The notes under the pieces are model-generated. The model made no database searches. It had not been told where the DNA came from and saw only the letters and a program-made list of their open reading frames with translations. From the NCBI GenBank assembly GCA_002413395.1, contig DHWX01000081.1:1076-62986 (forward strand): a stretch of 61,911 nt of DNA, in the 5' to 3' direction. This DNA comes from Polaromonas sp. UBA5171 (GTDB taxonomy: Bacteria; Pseudomonadota; Gammaproteobacteria; Burkholderiales; Burkholderiaceae_C). Position 1 is the stretch's first letter. Every line of letters starts with the position of its first letter. Positions 7,960 to 16,703 of this stretch are shown piece by piece. A program made the translations under genes and the position numbers.

Positions 7960-9144
7960 TCAGATCCGCTCAAAGATCGCCGCTATGCCCTGCCCGCCGC
8001 CAATGCACATTGTCACCAGCGCGTAGCGGCCCTGAATCCGCTCCAGCTCGTACACGGCCTTGACGGTGAGCAGTGCGCCGGTGGCGCCGATCGGGTGGCC
8101 GAGCGAGATACCGGAGCCGTTCGGGTTGACCTTGGCGGGGTCGAACCCGAGGTCGCGGCTGACGGCGCAGGCCTGGGCGGCAAAAGCTTCGTTGGCTTCG
8201 ATCACGTCGAGGTCGTTGACCGTCAGGCCGGCCTTTTTCAACGCCGCCTGTGTGGCCGGAACCGGGCCTATGCCCATGTATTTGGGGTCCACCCCCGCAT
8301 GGGCATAAGCGACCAGACGGGCCAGCGGCCTGAGCCCGCGGGCTTTGGCGGTGGCGGCTTCCATCAGCACCACGGCGGCGGCGGCGTCATTGATGCCGGA
8401 GGCGTTGCCGGCCGTCACCGTGCCGTTTTCCTTGACAAACACCGGTTTGAGCTTGGCCAGGTCAGCCAGCGTGCAGTTGGGACGGAAATGCTCGTCAGTG
8501 TCAAATGCGGTTTCACCCTTGCGGCTCTTGAGCATCACCGGCACGATTTGCTCCTTGAAGTAGCCCGCTTCGATGGCGTGTTGGGCGCGGTTGTGGCTTT
8601 GCACTGCCAGCGCATCCTGCTCTTCACGCGTGATACCCCACTTGGCGGCGATATGCTCAGCCGTCACGCCCATGTGGATGGTGTGAAATGGGTCGTGTAG
8701 CGCGCCGACCACCATATCGACCATTTTCGTGTCCCCCATGCGGGCACCCCAGCGCATGTTCAGGCTGGCGTAGGGCGCGCGGCTCATGTTTTCGGCACCG
8801 CCTCCGAGGGCAACATCGGCATCGCCGAGCAGGATGCTCTGGCTGGCCGAGACGATGGCCTGCAGGCCCGAGCCGCACAGGCGGTTAACGTTGAAGGCCG
8901 GTGTGCCTTCAGCGCAGCCGCCATCGATCGCAGCGACGCGCGACAGGTACATGTCTTTGGGTTCGGTGTTGACAACGTGGCCAAACACCACATGGCCGAC
9001 GTCCTTGCCCTCGACGCCGGCACGCACCAGCGATTCGCGCACGACCAGCGCGGCCAGCGCGGTGGGCGGGCTGTCCTTGAGACTGCCCCCAAAGGTACCA
9101 ATGGCGGTGCGTACAGCGCTGACAATAACGACTTCACGGGTCAT
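7960..9144 (-). CDS. bktB: Acetyl-CoA acetyltransferase / beta-ketothiolase
   Basis: A 394-residue thiolase, the same length as Cupriavidus BktB and very similar to it from the first residues (MTREVVIVSAVRTAIGTFGG). The acylated nucleophile is Cys90 in NRLCGSG. The catalytic His lies in GSGISLGHPIGATGA near residue 350, and the second Cys in MCIGGGQG near 380. It condenses acetyl-CoA with acyl-CoA to beta-ketoacyl-CoA, or cleaves the product, and can feed polyhydroxyalkanoate synthesis. AGGAGA sits six bases before the ATG. It is a single gene, convergent with the aor operon. Confidence 0.93.
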   Translation of the reverse strand: MTREVVIVSAVRTAIGTFGGSLKDSPPTALAALVVRESLVRAGVEGKDVGHVVFGHVVNTEPKDMYLSRVAAIDGGCAEGTPAFNVNRLCGSGLQAIVSASQSILLGDADVALGGGAENMSRAPYASLNMRWGARMGDTKMVDMVVGALHDPFHTIHMGVTAEHIAAKWGITREEQDALAVQSHNRAQHAIEAGYFKEQIVPVMLKSRKGETAFDTDEHFRPNCTLADLAKLKPVFVKENGTVTAGNASGINDAAAAVVLMEAATAKARGLRPLARLVAYAHAGVDPKYMGIGPVPATQAALKKAGLTVNDLDVIEANEAFAAQACAVSRDLGFDPAKVNPNGSGISLGHPIGATGALLTVKAVYELERIQGRYALVTMCIGGGQGIAAIFERI

Positions 9145-9298
9145 GGGATTCTCCTGGGTGGGTTAAAAAAGTGGACGGTCTGAAGTGTGGCCGAGTTTTT
9201 CTACATCCGGCTGACACCGCAGTTGACGCGCCTCAGCGCGGCAACGACAGCGGGGCCAAGCGGACTTGACGGGTGACGCTGCGCTAATCCGACTTACA

Positions 9299-9363
9299 TG
9301 ACAAATAAGCCTTCAGCCCAATAGAAATAGGCACATGTTGCTATTTAATACATAGTAAATTAG
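9299..9363 (-). repeat. AT-rich interspersed repeat (copy b)
   Basis: On the minus strand it reads ...AATAGCAACATGTGCC...TTGGGCTGAAGGCTTA, sharing ATAGC, the TGCGC/TGTGCC position and GGGCTxxAGGC with copies near 23560, 35600 and 38810. It fills most of the 237-base gap between bktB and the synthetase/GNAT gene. Confidence 0.4.
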
Positions 9364-9381
9364 GGCCTGCGCGGCCCCCGG

Positions 9382-12072
9382 TCACAATGCATGGGTCACC
9401 AGCTTGAAATCCGGGTCTTCGGTAAAAGGCTTGATGGCGAAACCCAGCCCCCTCATAAGCTTGAGCATACTGGGATTGTTGGCCAGCACCAAACCATCGA
9501 TCTCGGTCAGCCCCTTGTCGCGCGCCACGTCCATGATACTGAGCATCAGGCGCGAGCCCAGGCCCTTGCCGTTGAAGTCATCGGCCACCACCAGCGCAAA
9601 CTCACAGCTCGACTGATCGGGGTTGGTCACGTAGCGCGACACACCGACGATGCGTTCGCTCTCAAGTAGCTCACCGTCCGGCCCGGGCTGGCGTTCCTTG
9701 AACACTGCCACCAACGCCATTTCACGGTCGTAGTCGATCAGCGTGAAACGCGCCAGCATGGATGGCGGCAGTTCAACAATTGACGACACAAAACGGAAAT
9801 AGCGGCTCTCGGGCGAGAGGTGATGCAGCAGATCTTGCAGCATCTGCGCGTCATCGGGGTGGATCGGGCGCACGGCGTACTCGCCGCCACCGCGCAGCGG
9901 CCAGACCTGCTCATAGCGCGCCGGATAAGGCAGGATGGCCAGGTGGTTGTAATTTTTTGTGTGACCACTGGCCGGTTGGGACGCATGGTCAATGACGATG
10001 CGCGCATCCACCGCCACGGCTCCATACTCATCGACAATGATCGGGTTGAGGTCCATCTCGCGCAGTTGGGGCAGCTCGCATACCATTTCCGAGACCCGCA
10101 ACAGCACCTGCTCCAGCGCGTCCATGTTGACGGCACTGGCACCGCGCCACTCCCCCAGGGTTTCCGCCACGCGCGATCGCTCGATCAGGCGACGCGCCAA
10201 AAACTGATTCAACGGCGGCAGCTCCATGGCGCGATCATCGATAAGTTCGATCATGGTGCCGCCAGCACCAAACGCAATCACCGGGCCAAACGGGTCGTCG
10301 GTAACGAGGCCGATGCAAATTTCGCGACCGCGCCGGTTGCGCGCCATGTTCTGAACGGTCACGCCGCTGATGCGCGCATTCGGCATTAGGCGTGTGACAC
10401 GCTGCACCATGTCGGTGTAAGTGTCGCGCGCGCCAGTGCCGTTCATGATGTTGAGCGCCACTCCCTGCACGTCCGATTTGTGGCTGATGTCTGGCGAATC
10501 AATCTTGAGCGCCACCGGGAAGCCCATTTGCGTGGCAATCATCGTCGCCTCGTTGGCACTGCGCGCGAGAATGGTCTTGGTGACAGGAATATGAAAAGCC
10601 GCGAGCAACGTTTTGGACTCCATCTCGGTCAGCACCTTGCGGCGTTCCGCAAGCACACTCTCAATGACCAGTCGCGCGCCCTCAATGTCCGGCTTGGACA
10701 GCGCAGACAGAGGCGGCGGGGTTTGCTGGAGCAACTGCTGGTTTTGATAGAAGGAGGCGATATTGCCAAAGGCACCCACGGCCGCCTCAGGCGTGCGGAA
10801 ACTGGGAATGGCCGCCGCGTTGAGAATAACGCGTGCCGCCACCACCGCGGTGTCTCCCATCCAGCACGCCAGCAGCGGTTTGCCGATCGCACGCTTGACC
10901 TCGGCCACCGCGCGAGCCACCTCCGAGGCGTCAGCCCCGGCTTTGGGAGAATAGATCGCAAGCACGCCGTCGACCTGAGCGTCTTTGCCAGCCATTTCAA
11001 TGGCAGCCCGGTAGTGTTCGGGGCCGGCGTCTTCCGACAGGTCGATCAAGTCCGACAGGGAAGCCAGCGCAGGCAACTGCGACTTGAGAGCGCGAATAGA
11101 CTCGGGCGAGAGCTTTCCCAGGTGCAGATAAATTTCATTGACCCAGTCGGCCGCCAACACGCCGGGCCCGCCGCCGTTGGTGACGATGGCCAGGCGCTTG
11201 CCCACCGGGCGGTAGCGGGAAGCCAGGCACTTGGTAGCCGAGAAAAGTTCCACGAAGGAGCGCACCCTTACCGCGCCAGCGCGGCGCAGCGCAGCGTCAA
11301 ACACATCGTCGCTTCCGACGATGGCCCCGCTGTGGGTCTGTGCCGCCTCATTGCCCGCCGGTTTGCGGCCAGCCTTGAGCACCACCACCGGCTTCGCACT
11401 GGCAGCCGTACGCAGCGCACTCATGAAACGGCGTGCGTTGGAAATGCCTTCCAGATAGACGACAATGCTTTGGGTTTGCGCATCGCTGGCCAGAAAATCA
11501 AGCACCTGCGCAATGTCCACGGAGGTGTTGGGACCGAGGGAAACGACCGACGAAAACCCCACCGCGTTACTTTTGGCCCAGTCGAGAATAGAAGCAGTCA
11601 GCGCCCCCGACTGTGATACCAGCGCCAGCGAACCGGCCTTGGCGAGCGGCCCGACCGCGCTGGCATTGAGCTGCAATGACGGGCGCTGCAGCCCCAGGCC
11701 ATTCGGGCCGAGCAGGGACATGCCTTCACGACGTGCAATCTTCTTGAACTCGTCGGCCTTGTCGGCGTTGATGCCACTGGAGATCACCAGCACCGCGCGA
11801 CAGGCCATGCGGCCCGCAATCTCCAGTGCGGCAGCCACGTCCTGCGGCGGTAACGCAATGATGGCCAGATCGGCCCGCGTTTGCGCCAAATCCGCCAGCG
11901 TGCCACTGGCATGAATGTCCAGAAACGCCAGGGTACCGTTGAACCGCTGGGCCCGCAGGGCTTCGTGCAGAACTTTGGCGTGGGTGGTCTGCGTAACCAC
12001 GTCGTCGGCCTGACCGGCAAAGACCACAATCGATTGGGGGCTGAAAAGTGGGGTGAGGTAGTGTTTGTCCAT
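9382..12072 (-). CDS. NDP-forming acyl-CoA synthetase / GNAT acetyltransferase fusion (Pat-like)
   Basis: An 896-residue protein with, in order, a CoA-binding domain (about 8-140), a succinyl-CoA-synthetase-like ligase region (about 150-460), an ATP-grasp domain (about 480-700, with FPVALKIDSPDISHKSD) and a C-terminal GNAT domain (about 725-890, ending with GKGLGSRLMLSIMDVARDKGL, the acetyl-CoA loop). This architecture is that of the protein lysine acetyltransferases Pat/PatZ, which inactivate acyl-CoA synthetases by acetylation. Whether the synthetase half is active here cannot be told by eye. Its presence in a window with acetoacetyl-CoA synthetase and thiolase fits control of acyl-CoA metabolism. 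The start ATG has only a weak ribosome binding site. Confidence 0.88.
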   Translation of the reverse strand: MDKHYLTPLFSPQSIVVFAGQADDVVTQTTHAKVLHEALRAQRFNGTLAFLDIHASGTLADLAQTRADLAIIALPPQDVAAALEIAGRMACRAVLVISSGINADKADEFKKIARREGMSLLGPNGLGLQRPSLQLNASAVGPLAKAGSLALVSQSGALTASILDWAKSNAVGFSSVVSLGPNTSVDIAQVLDFLASDAQTQSIVVYLEGISNARRFMSALRTAASAKPVVVLKAGRKPAGNEAAQTHSGAIVGSDDVFDAALRRAGAVRVRSFVELFSATKCLASRYRPVGKRLAIVTNGGGPGVLAADWVNEIYLHLGKLSPESIRALKSQLPALASLSDLIDLSEDAGPEHYRAAIEMAGKDAQVDGVLAIYSPKAGADASEVARAVAEVKRAIGKPLLACWMGDTAVVAARVILNAAAIPSFRTPEAAVGAFGNIASFYQNQQLLQQTPPPLSALSKPDIEGARLVIESVLAERRKVLTEMESKTLLAAFHIPVTKTILARSANEATMIATQMGFPVALKIDSPDISHKSDVQGVALNIMNGTGARDTYTDMVQRVTRLMPNARISGVTVQNMARNRRGREICIGLVTDDPFGPVIAFGAGGTMIELIDDRAMELPPLNQFLARRLIERSRVAETLGEWRGASAVNMDALEQVLLRVSEMVCELPQLREMDLNPIIVDEYGAVAVDARIVIDHASQPASGHTKNYNHLAILPYPARYEQVWPLRGGGEYAVRPIHPDDAQMLQDLLHHLSPESRYFRFVSSIVELPPSMLARFTLIDYDREMALVAVFKERQPGPDGELLESERIVGVSRYVTNPDQSSCEFALVVADDFNGKGLGSRLMLSIMDVARDKGLTEIDGLVLANNPSMLKLMRGLGFAIKPFTEDPDFKLVTHAL

Positions 12073-12124
12073 AGTCTTGGAAGCGGTGGGAAAGTGCGCT
12101 TGAGTGGGTCGTCAAAAAAGTCAG

Positions 12125-12185
12125 AATCTGACCGCTATTTTTTTTTCATGAGCTACAAAAATCATAGCAAATATTGGCAGTACTG
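12125..12185 (-). repeat. AT-rich interspersed repeat (copy c)
   Basis: The minus strand contains TTGCTATGATTTTTGTAGC, a palindrome-like core of the same family, followed by a run of eight or more A/T. It lies upstream of the synthetase/GNAT gene and next to the dead FMN reductase. Confidence 0.4.
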
Positions 12186-12190
12186 GCTAC

Positions 12191-12496
12191 TCATGTCGCC
12201 AGACGCTTGGCGACAGCAAACAGCATCCGGTCAACCACCGCTTGTATGCTGTTGCGATGGGGCGTCATTGAGCAAGCAGCCATCGGCGTCCCCGGCACGG
12301 CTCAGGGAAAAAGCCTTGGGTGCGACCCAGCATTGCGCGTTGAAAGCAGTGACGCCAGGTGACTTCGCGAGCGCAGGCCGCCCAGCGCGCCGGGTGAGGC
12401 GCTGATCATGGCTGCGGCAACATGGGCCAATTTTCGGCTGAAGGAGTTCAGGCGGGTGTTGCCGGCAAAGATCAGGAGTTTGGTGGCGCTGCTCAT
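12191..12496 (-). pseudogene. NADPH-dependent FMN reductase remnant
   Basis: The minus strand starts MSSATKLLIFAGNTRLNSF, followed by SRKLAHVAAAMI, the usual N-terminus of the chromate/FMN reductase flavodoxin family. After about 32 residues the match stops. It resumes in other frames with CWVAPKAFSLSRAGDADG and then SIQAVVDRMLFAVAKRLAT before a stop, which resembles the family C-terminus. About 90 central residues, including the FMN phosphate region, are gone, and a frameshift separates the last two pieces. It is a clear gene corpse next to a toxin-antitoxin insertion. Confidence 0.65.
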
Positions 12497-12566
12497 GGGT
12501 CTGATTTCACCACATGCCGAAGGGCGAATGTTGAATGGCGGGCAACTGCGCTAAAACCCGTTAAAA

Positions 12567-12591
12567 TGTACAAAATAACTACTTTTGTACA
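12567..12591 (+). promoter_or_regulatory. Operator-like inverted repeat before the antitoxin gene
   Basis: TGTACAAAA (12567-12575) and TTTTGTACA (12583-12591) are perfect nine-base inverted repeats with a seven-base spacer, ending two bases before the ATG at 12594. Phd/YefM antitoxins usually repress their own operon by binding such a dyad, so this is the probable autoregulatory site. TTAAAAT just before it could be part of a -10 box. Confidence 0.7.
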
Positions 12592-12593
12592 AA

Positions 12594-12842
12594 ATGCGCA
12601 CTGTCGCCTTAAGTGAATTCCGTGCCCATGCTTCGGCCATGATTGATCTGGTGGAGCGGGGCGAAACCGTACGCATTTTGCGGCATGGCAAACCCGTGGC
12701 TGAACTGGTGCCCGCAAAATCGGTTGAATCAGAGAAGGTTCCGAGCTGGAAGCGGCCGATAAAGCCGCTGGAGTATCTGCGCGCTGATGGCAAAACTTTG
12801 GCACAACTGATCATTGAAGAACGTGAAAGCGCACGGTACTGA
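12594..12842 (+). CDS. Phd/YefM-type antitoxin
   Basis: An 82-residue antitoxin. The N-terminal DNA-binding part reads MRTVALSEFRAHASAMIDLVE, then RGETVRILRHGKPVAELVPA, the Phd/YefM/VapB consensus (x-x-G-x-x-x-x-I-x-x-x-G-K-P-V-A). The C-terminal tail (ADGKTLAQLIIEERESARY) should wrap the toxin. I take the ATG at 12594. A TTG three codons upstream is in frame but sits inside the inverted repeat. The stop TGA is followed after one base by the toxin ATG. The predicted role is to neutralise the PIN-domain RNase downstream and repress the operon. Confidence 0.85.
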   Translation: MRTVALSEFRAHASAMIDLVERGETVRILRHGKPVAELVPAKSVESEKVPSWKRPIKPLEYLRADGKTLAQLIIEERESARY

Positions 12843-12843
12843 G

Positions 12844-13263
12844 ATGAAGTTATTTCTGGATTCCTCGGCCATCGCCAAGCGATATAAGCGCGAAAGCGGT
12901 CGCGACACGGTAGAACGTTTGTTGATGGCGGCAGACACGGTGGTGATGGCTGCGCATTGCAAGGTTGAAATTGCTTCCAGCTTGAGCCGTGAGATCCATG
13001 ACAACTCAATTGACATGGGCCAGTACGCCCATGCGATGGGCGAGGTTATGCAGGATTTTGTTGACTTTGATGTTCGGCCCATCAGCCCCGAGATTGAGGC
13101 GCTGGCTATCGCCGCGATGGCGCACAACCACTTGCGCGCCATGGATGCGCTGCACATTGGTACGGCCCAGGCGGAAAGGGTTGACTTGTTTGTGACTGCG
13201 GATCGCAAACAGGCGCTGGCGGCACAAGTGGTGGGCCTGAAAACTGAATTGATAGAAGCTTGA
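12844..13263 (+). CDS. vapC: PIN-domain ribonuclease toxin (VapC family)
   Basis: A 139-residue PIN-domain protein. Acidic metal-binding residues expected for the fold are present: Asp6 (FLDSSAIAKRY), Glu42 (KVEIASSL), Asp101 (AMDALHIGTA) and Asp120 (VTADRKQ). VapC toxins cleave tRNA or rRNA with Mg2+. It begins one base after the antitoxin stop and ends one base before the mnmG ATG, so mnmG is probably transcribed together with the toxin pair. Such an arrangement would put a tRNA-modification gene under antitoxin control. All key residues are intact, so the toxin looks functional. Confidence 0.87.
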   Translation: MKLFLDSSAIAKRYKRESGRDTVERLLMAADTVVMAAHCKVEIASSLSREIHDNSIDMGQYAHAMGEVMQDFVDFDVRPISPEIEALAIAAMAHNHLRAMDALHIGTAQAERVDLFVTADRKQALAAQVVGLKTELIEA

Positions 13264-13264
13264 T

Positions 13265-15250
13265 ATGTTTTACCCGCAAGAATTTGACGTGATCGTGGTT
13301 GGCGGTGGCCATGCTGGCACCGAAGCTGCGCTGGCCGCCGCTCGCATGGGCTGCAAGACGCTGCTGCTGACGCACAACATCGAGACGCTCGGCCAGATGA
13401 GTTGCAACCCGTCGATTGGTGGTATCGGCAAGGGCCATCTGGTGAAAGAGGTCGATGCCATGGGCGGCGCTATGGCGCTGGCCACCGATGAGGGTGGCAT
13501 CCAGTTTCGCATTCTCAACAGTTCCAAAGGCCCCGCGGTGCGAGCCACGCGAGCACAGGCAGACCGGATTTTGTATAAGGCGGCGATTCGCAGCCGACTG
13601 GAGAACCAGCCTAATCTGTGGTTGTTCCAGCAGGCGGTGGATGACCTGATGGTCGAAGGTGAACGGGTGGTGGGTGCCGTCACGCAGGTGGGCATCAAAT
13701 TCCGCTCACGCACCGTGGTACTGACGGCCGGAACTTTCCTGGACGGAAAAATTCATGTGGGGCTGAATAATTATTCGGCCGGAAGGGCAGGCGACCCGCC
13801 TGCAGTGTCGCTGAGCAGCAGGCTCAAGGAGCTCAAGCTTCCCCAAGGTCGACTGAAAACCGGTACGCCACCGCGCATTGACGGCCGTTCGATCGATTTC
13901 AGCAAATGCGATATGCAGCTGGGCGACGGCATGCCGGGAGGTACAGAAGGGCCGGTTCCGGTATTCAGCTTTATGGGCGGCAACATCCAGCACCCGCAGC
14001 AGATGCCCTGCTGGATCACCCACACCAATGCGCGCACGCACGCCATCATCCGCTCCGGCTTTGACCGCAGCCCGATGTTTACCGGCAAGATTGATGGCGT
14101 GGGTCCGCGCTACTGCCCGAGCGTGGAAGACAAAATAAACCGCTTTGCCAACAAGGAGAGTCATCAAATCTTCCTGGAACCTGAAGGCTTGACGACCCAC
14201 GAGATTTATCCCAACGGCATCTCGACCAGCCTGCCGTTTGATATTCAGTACGCCTTGGTCCGCTCCATGGACGGCATGGAAAATGCCCATATTTTGCGGC
14301 CCGGCTACGCGATTGAATACGACTATTTTGACCCGCGCGCGCTGAAAACCAGCTTTGAAACACGGGCAATCAGCGGACTGTTTTTTGCCGGACAAATCAA
14401 CGGCACCACCGGCTATGAAGAGGCTGCCGCCCAAGGCATGTTTGCCGGCATCAATGCTGGTCTGCAGTGTCAGGGCAAGGAAGTCTGGCTGCCCGGACGC
14501 GATGAAGCTTACCTGGGTGTACTGGTCGATGATTTGATTACCAAGGGTGTGACCGAGCCTTACCGCATGTTTACCAGCCGGGCCGAGTTTAGACTGATGC
14601 TTCGCGAAGACAACGCTGACATGCGACTGACCGAAAAGGGCAGGGAGTTGGGGCTGGTGGATGACACGCGCTGGGATGCGTTCAACCGCAAGCGTGATGC
14701 TGTTTCACGTGAAACAGAGCGCTTGCGTTCCCTCTGGATCAACCCCGGCAATCTGCCGGTGACTGAAGCCGAACGAGTTCTGGGCAAAGCGATTGAGCGC
14801 GAGTACAACTTGCTCGACTTGCTGCGTCGTCCCGATGTGAACTACGCCGCACTGATGTCGCTGGATGGCGGTAAATATGCCAATGCCGAGATGAAAGACG
14901 ATGTTCCATATGAAACAAGTTTGCCGAAAAGCTTGACCAAGAGCGTGATTGAACAACTCGAAATCACCGCCAAGTACTCCGGTTACATTGACCAGCAAAA
15001 GATTGAGGTAGCGCGTGCGTCTCATTATGAGAACCTCCGGCTGCCTGCTGATCTGGACTATCTACAGGTGACAGCACTGAGCTTTGAAGCACGCCAAACG
15101 CTGGCCAAACACCGCCCCGAAACGTTGGGCATAGCTTCACGCATTTCTGGCATCACGCCAGCAACTGTGTCACTACTGCTGGTTCACCTGAAAAGGCACC
15201 CACGGAAAGCCGGGCTCTCCTCGTCGTCTGCGACCCAGGTCAACCTCTGA
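13265..15250 (+). CDS. mnmG: tRNA uridine-5-carboxymethylaminomethyl modification enzyme MnmG (GidA)
   Basis: A 661-residue FAD protein that, with MnmE, builds the cmnm5 group on wobble U34 of tRNA. The N-terminal FAD motif is VVGGGHAGTEAALAAARMG, followed by SCNPSIGGIGKGHLVKEVDA, the family signature; GTPPRIDGRSIDFS and FAGQINGTTGYEEAAAQG are also typical. The C-terminal helical domain (from about 550) binds MnmE. The start follows the vapC stop by one base, and rsmG overlaps its stop by one base. A perfect parS site lies inside the reading frame at 14701-14716. Confidence 0.97.
   Translation: MFYPQEFDVIVVGGGHAGTEAALAAARMGCKTLLLTHNIETLGQMSCNPSIGGIGKGHLVKEVDAMGGAMALATDEGGIQFRILNSSKGPAVRATRAQADRILYKAAIRSRLENQPNLWLFQQAVDDLMVEGERVVGAVTQVGIKFRSRTVVLTAGTFLDGKIHVGLNNYSAGRAGDPPAVSLSSRLKELKLPQGRLKTGTPPRIDGRSIDFSKCDMQLGDGMPGGTEGPVPVFSFMGGNIQHPQQMPCWITHTNARTHAIIRSGFDRSPMFTGKIDGVGPRYCPSVEDKINRFANKESHQIFLEPEGLTTHEIYPNGISTSLPFDIQYALVRSMDGMENAHILRPGYAIEYDYFDPRALKTSFETRAISGLFFAGQINGTTGYEEAAAQGMFAGINAGLQCQGKEVWLPGRDEAYLGVLVDDLITKGVTEPYRMFTSRAEFRLMLREDNADMRLTEKGRELGLVDDTRWDAFNRKRDAVSRETERLRSLWINPGNLPVTEAERVLGKAIEREYNLLDLLRRPDVNYAALMSLDGGKYANAEMKDDVPYETSLPKSLTKSVIEQLEITAKYSGYIDQQKIEVARASHYENLRLPADLDYLQVTALSFEARQTLAKHRPETLGIASRISGITPATVSLLLVHLKRHPRKAGLSSSSATQVNL
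14701..14716. promoter_or_regulatory. parS centromere site (perfect)
   Basis: TGTTTCACGTGAAACA is the full 16-base palindromic consensus of chromosomal parS, bound by ParB, whose gene lies 3.5 kb downstream. It lies inside mnmG and encodes part of the residues VSRETE, so it is kept within coding sequence. Its place near gyrB and parAB supports proximity to the replication origin. Confidence 0.93.
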
Positions 15251-15921
15251 TGCCTGCGGCTGCGAGAGACCTGCTTGCCAAACTGAAAGACGGTCTAGCA
15301 GCACTGCAGTTGGGCCTGAGTGACCAACAGGCTAGCCAATTGCTCGCCTACATGGACTTGATCATAAAATGGACCAGGGTGTACAACCTGACCGCCGTGC
15401 GCGATCCTGCCGAAATATTGACGCATCACTTGCTCGACAGCCTGGCAACCGTGTCGCCCTTGCAGCGCTACTTGCAACAAGCTGACCTGGAGCAGGGCAG
15501 CAGATTTCTCGATGTCGGGTCCGGTGCCGGGCTACCCGGTGTGGTCATAGCCATCTGCTGCCCAAGCGTCACTGTGACTTGCGTAGACACCGTCGCCAAA
15601 AAGACCGCCTTCATCAAGCAGGCTGCTCTGGCGCTGAAGCTGCCCAACCTCACAGTTCTGCATGCGCGAGTGGAAACCGTAACCCAGCGATTCGATGTCG
15701 TTAGTTCCAGGGCATTTGCTTCGCTGGCCGATTTCACCGCTTGGTCGAACCACGCGCTGGCGCCAAAGGGCATCTGGATGGCCATGAAAGGCAAGTATCC
15801 GGCGGATGAAATAACGGCGCTTCCCTCCAACGTGCAGGTGTTTCACGTGGAACACTTGACCGTACCCTGCCTGGATGCTGAACGCTGCATCATCTGGATG
15901 CGCCCCAAGACGCGGGATTAA
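15250..15921 (+). CDS. rsmG: 16S rRNA (guanine-527-N7)-methyltransferase RsmG (GidB)
   Basis: A 223-residue SAM-dependent methyltransferase that makes m7G527 in 16S rRNA. Motif I is FLDVGSGAGLPGVVIA (about residues 85-100), followed by VTCVDTVAKKTAF and, near 155, VVSSRAFASLADF. Its ATG overlaps the last base of the mnmG stop codon, a classic gidA-gidB arrangement with translational coupling. A second parS-like sequence lies near its 3' end. Length and motifs are normal. Confidence 0.96.
   Translation: MPAAARDLLAKLKDGLAALQLGLSDQQASQLLAYMDLIIKWTRVYNLTAVRDPAEILTHHLLDSLATVSPLQRYLQQADLEQGSRFLDVGSGAGLPGVVIAICCPSVTVTCVDTVAKKTAFIKQAALALKLPNLTVLHARVETVTQRFDVVSSRAFASLADFTAWSNHALAPKGIWMAMKGKYPADEITALPSNVQVFHVEHLTVPCLDAERCIIWMRPKTRD
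15839..15854. promoter_or_regulatory. parS-like site, one mismatch
   Basis: TGTTTCACGTGGAACA differs from the perfect parS palindrome at a single position, a variant known to be bound by ParB in other bacteria. It lies in the 3' part of rsmG, 1.14 kb from the perfect site. Confidence 0.85.
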
Positions 15922-16031
15922 TCAACGAAAGGCACCAACCTTTGGAAATCAGTCGCTATTTTCAGCGCTCAGCCAAAATTCAGCGGCCCGCACTGACGTA
16001 AACTCAAGACCTCTATTTCCAGGGGGGTTTC

Positions 16032-16667
16032 ATGCTGGGCTTATCTGCTACCGTAGTCGGTATAGCCGACTACGGTGCTTTTGTTACCGCCGTCATCGTA
16101 TTTTTGTTGATTCCCGGCCCGGGAAATTTGGCATTGATCACCTCGACCGGCAAAGGAGGTATCCGCGGCGGAGTGGGGGCGATATTCGGGGTCATCTTTG
16201 GGGACCAGGTTTTGCTTTGGGCTGCCGTGGCTGGTGTGTCGGCCTTGATGGCAGCTTACCCTGCCGCGTTCCATGTCATGCAATGGATGGGCGCAGCCTA
16301 CTTGGCCTGGATGGGCATCAAGATGCTCCTCGCCAAACCCGGCGATGCCCCGATGCTCCAGATCAAGCCGCACCATTACTTGCGCCAAGCCATGCTGATC
16401 ACGCTGCTCAACCCCAAGGCGATCGTGTTTTACCTTGCCTTTTTCCCATTGTTTGTGGATCCAGCCCAACATCGGGGCCTGAAAACCTTCGGCGTCATGG
16501 CTGCGACCATTGCGGTGCTGACTTTTCTTTATGGCTTGACGGCTGTGATTCTTACCCACACCTTGGCCGAACGCCTGCGCGCCAACCCAAATATCTCAGC
16601 CTTATTGCGAAAACTCGCAGGGGTGTTACTGATTGGTTTCGGTATCAGGTTGGTCCTCTCAAAATAG
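16032..16667 (+). CDS. LysE/RhtB-family amino-acid or homoserine-lactone exporter
   Basis: A 211-residue inner-membrane protein with about six hydrophobic helices. The family signature near the start is FLLIPGPGNLALITSTGKGG, and the mid-chain LITLLNPKAIVFYLAFFPLFV carries the second conserved NPK motif. The family exports amino acids or related small molecules by proton exchange; the substrate cannot be inferred. A G-rich Shine-Dalgarno (AGGGGGG) precedes the ATG. It sits between rsmG and parA on the same strand, 36 bases before parA, a conserved order in this family of bacteria. Confidence 0.9.
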   Translation: MLGLSATVVGIADYGAFVTAVIVFLLIPGPGNLALITSTGKGGIRGGVGAIFGVIFGDQVLLWAAVAGVSALMAAYPAAFHVMQWMGAAYLAWMGIKMLLAKPGDAPMLQIKPHHYLRQAMLITLLNPKAIVFYLAFFPLFVDPAQHRGLKTFGVMAATIAVLTFLYGLTAVILTHTLAERLRANPNISALLRKLAGVLLIGFGIRLVLSK

Positions 16668-16703
16668 TCTGTCATTCACGCAACGGAACCACATCAAAAA
16701 CAC

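Noticed and set aside
10480..11616. A 378-codon open frame on the plus strand opposite the synthetase/GNAT gene
   Set aside because: It is the antisense shadow of conserved coding sequence, with no recognisable fold.
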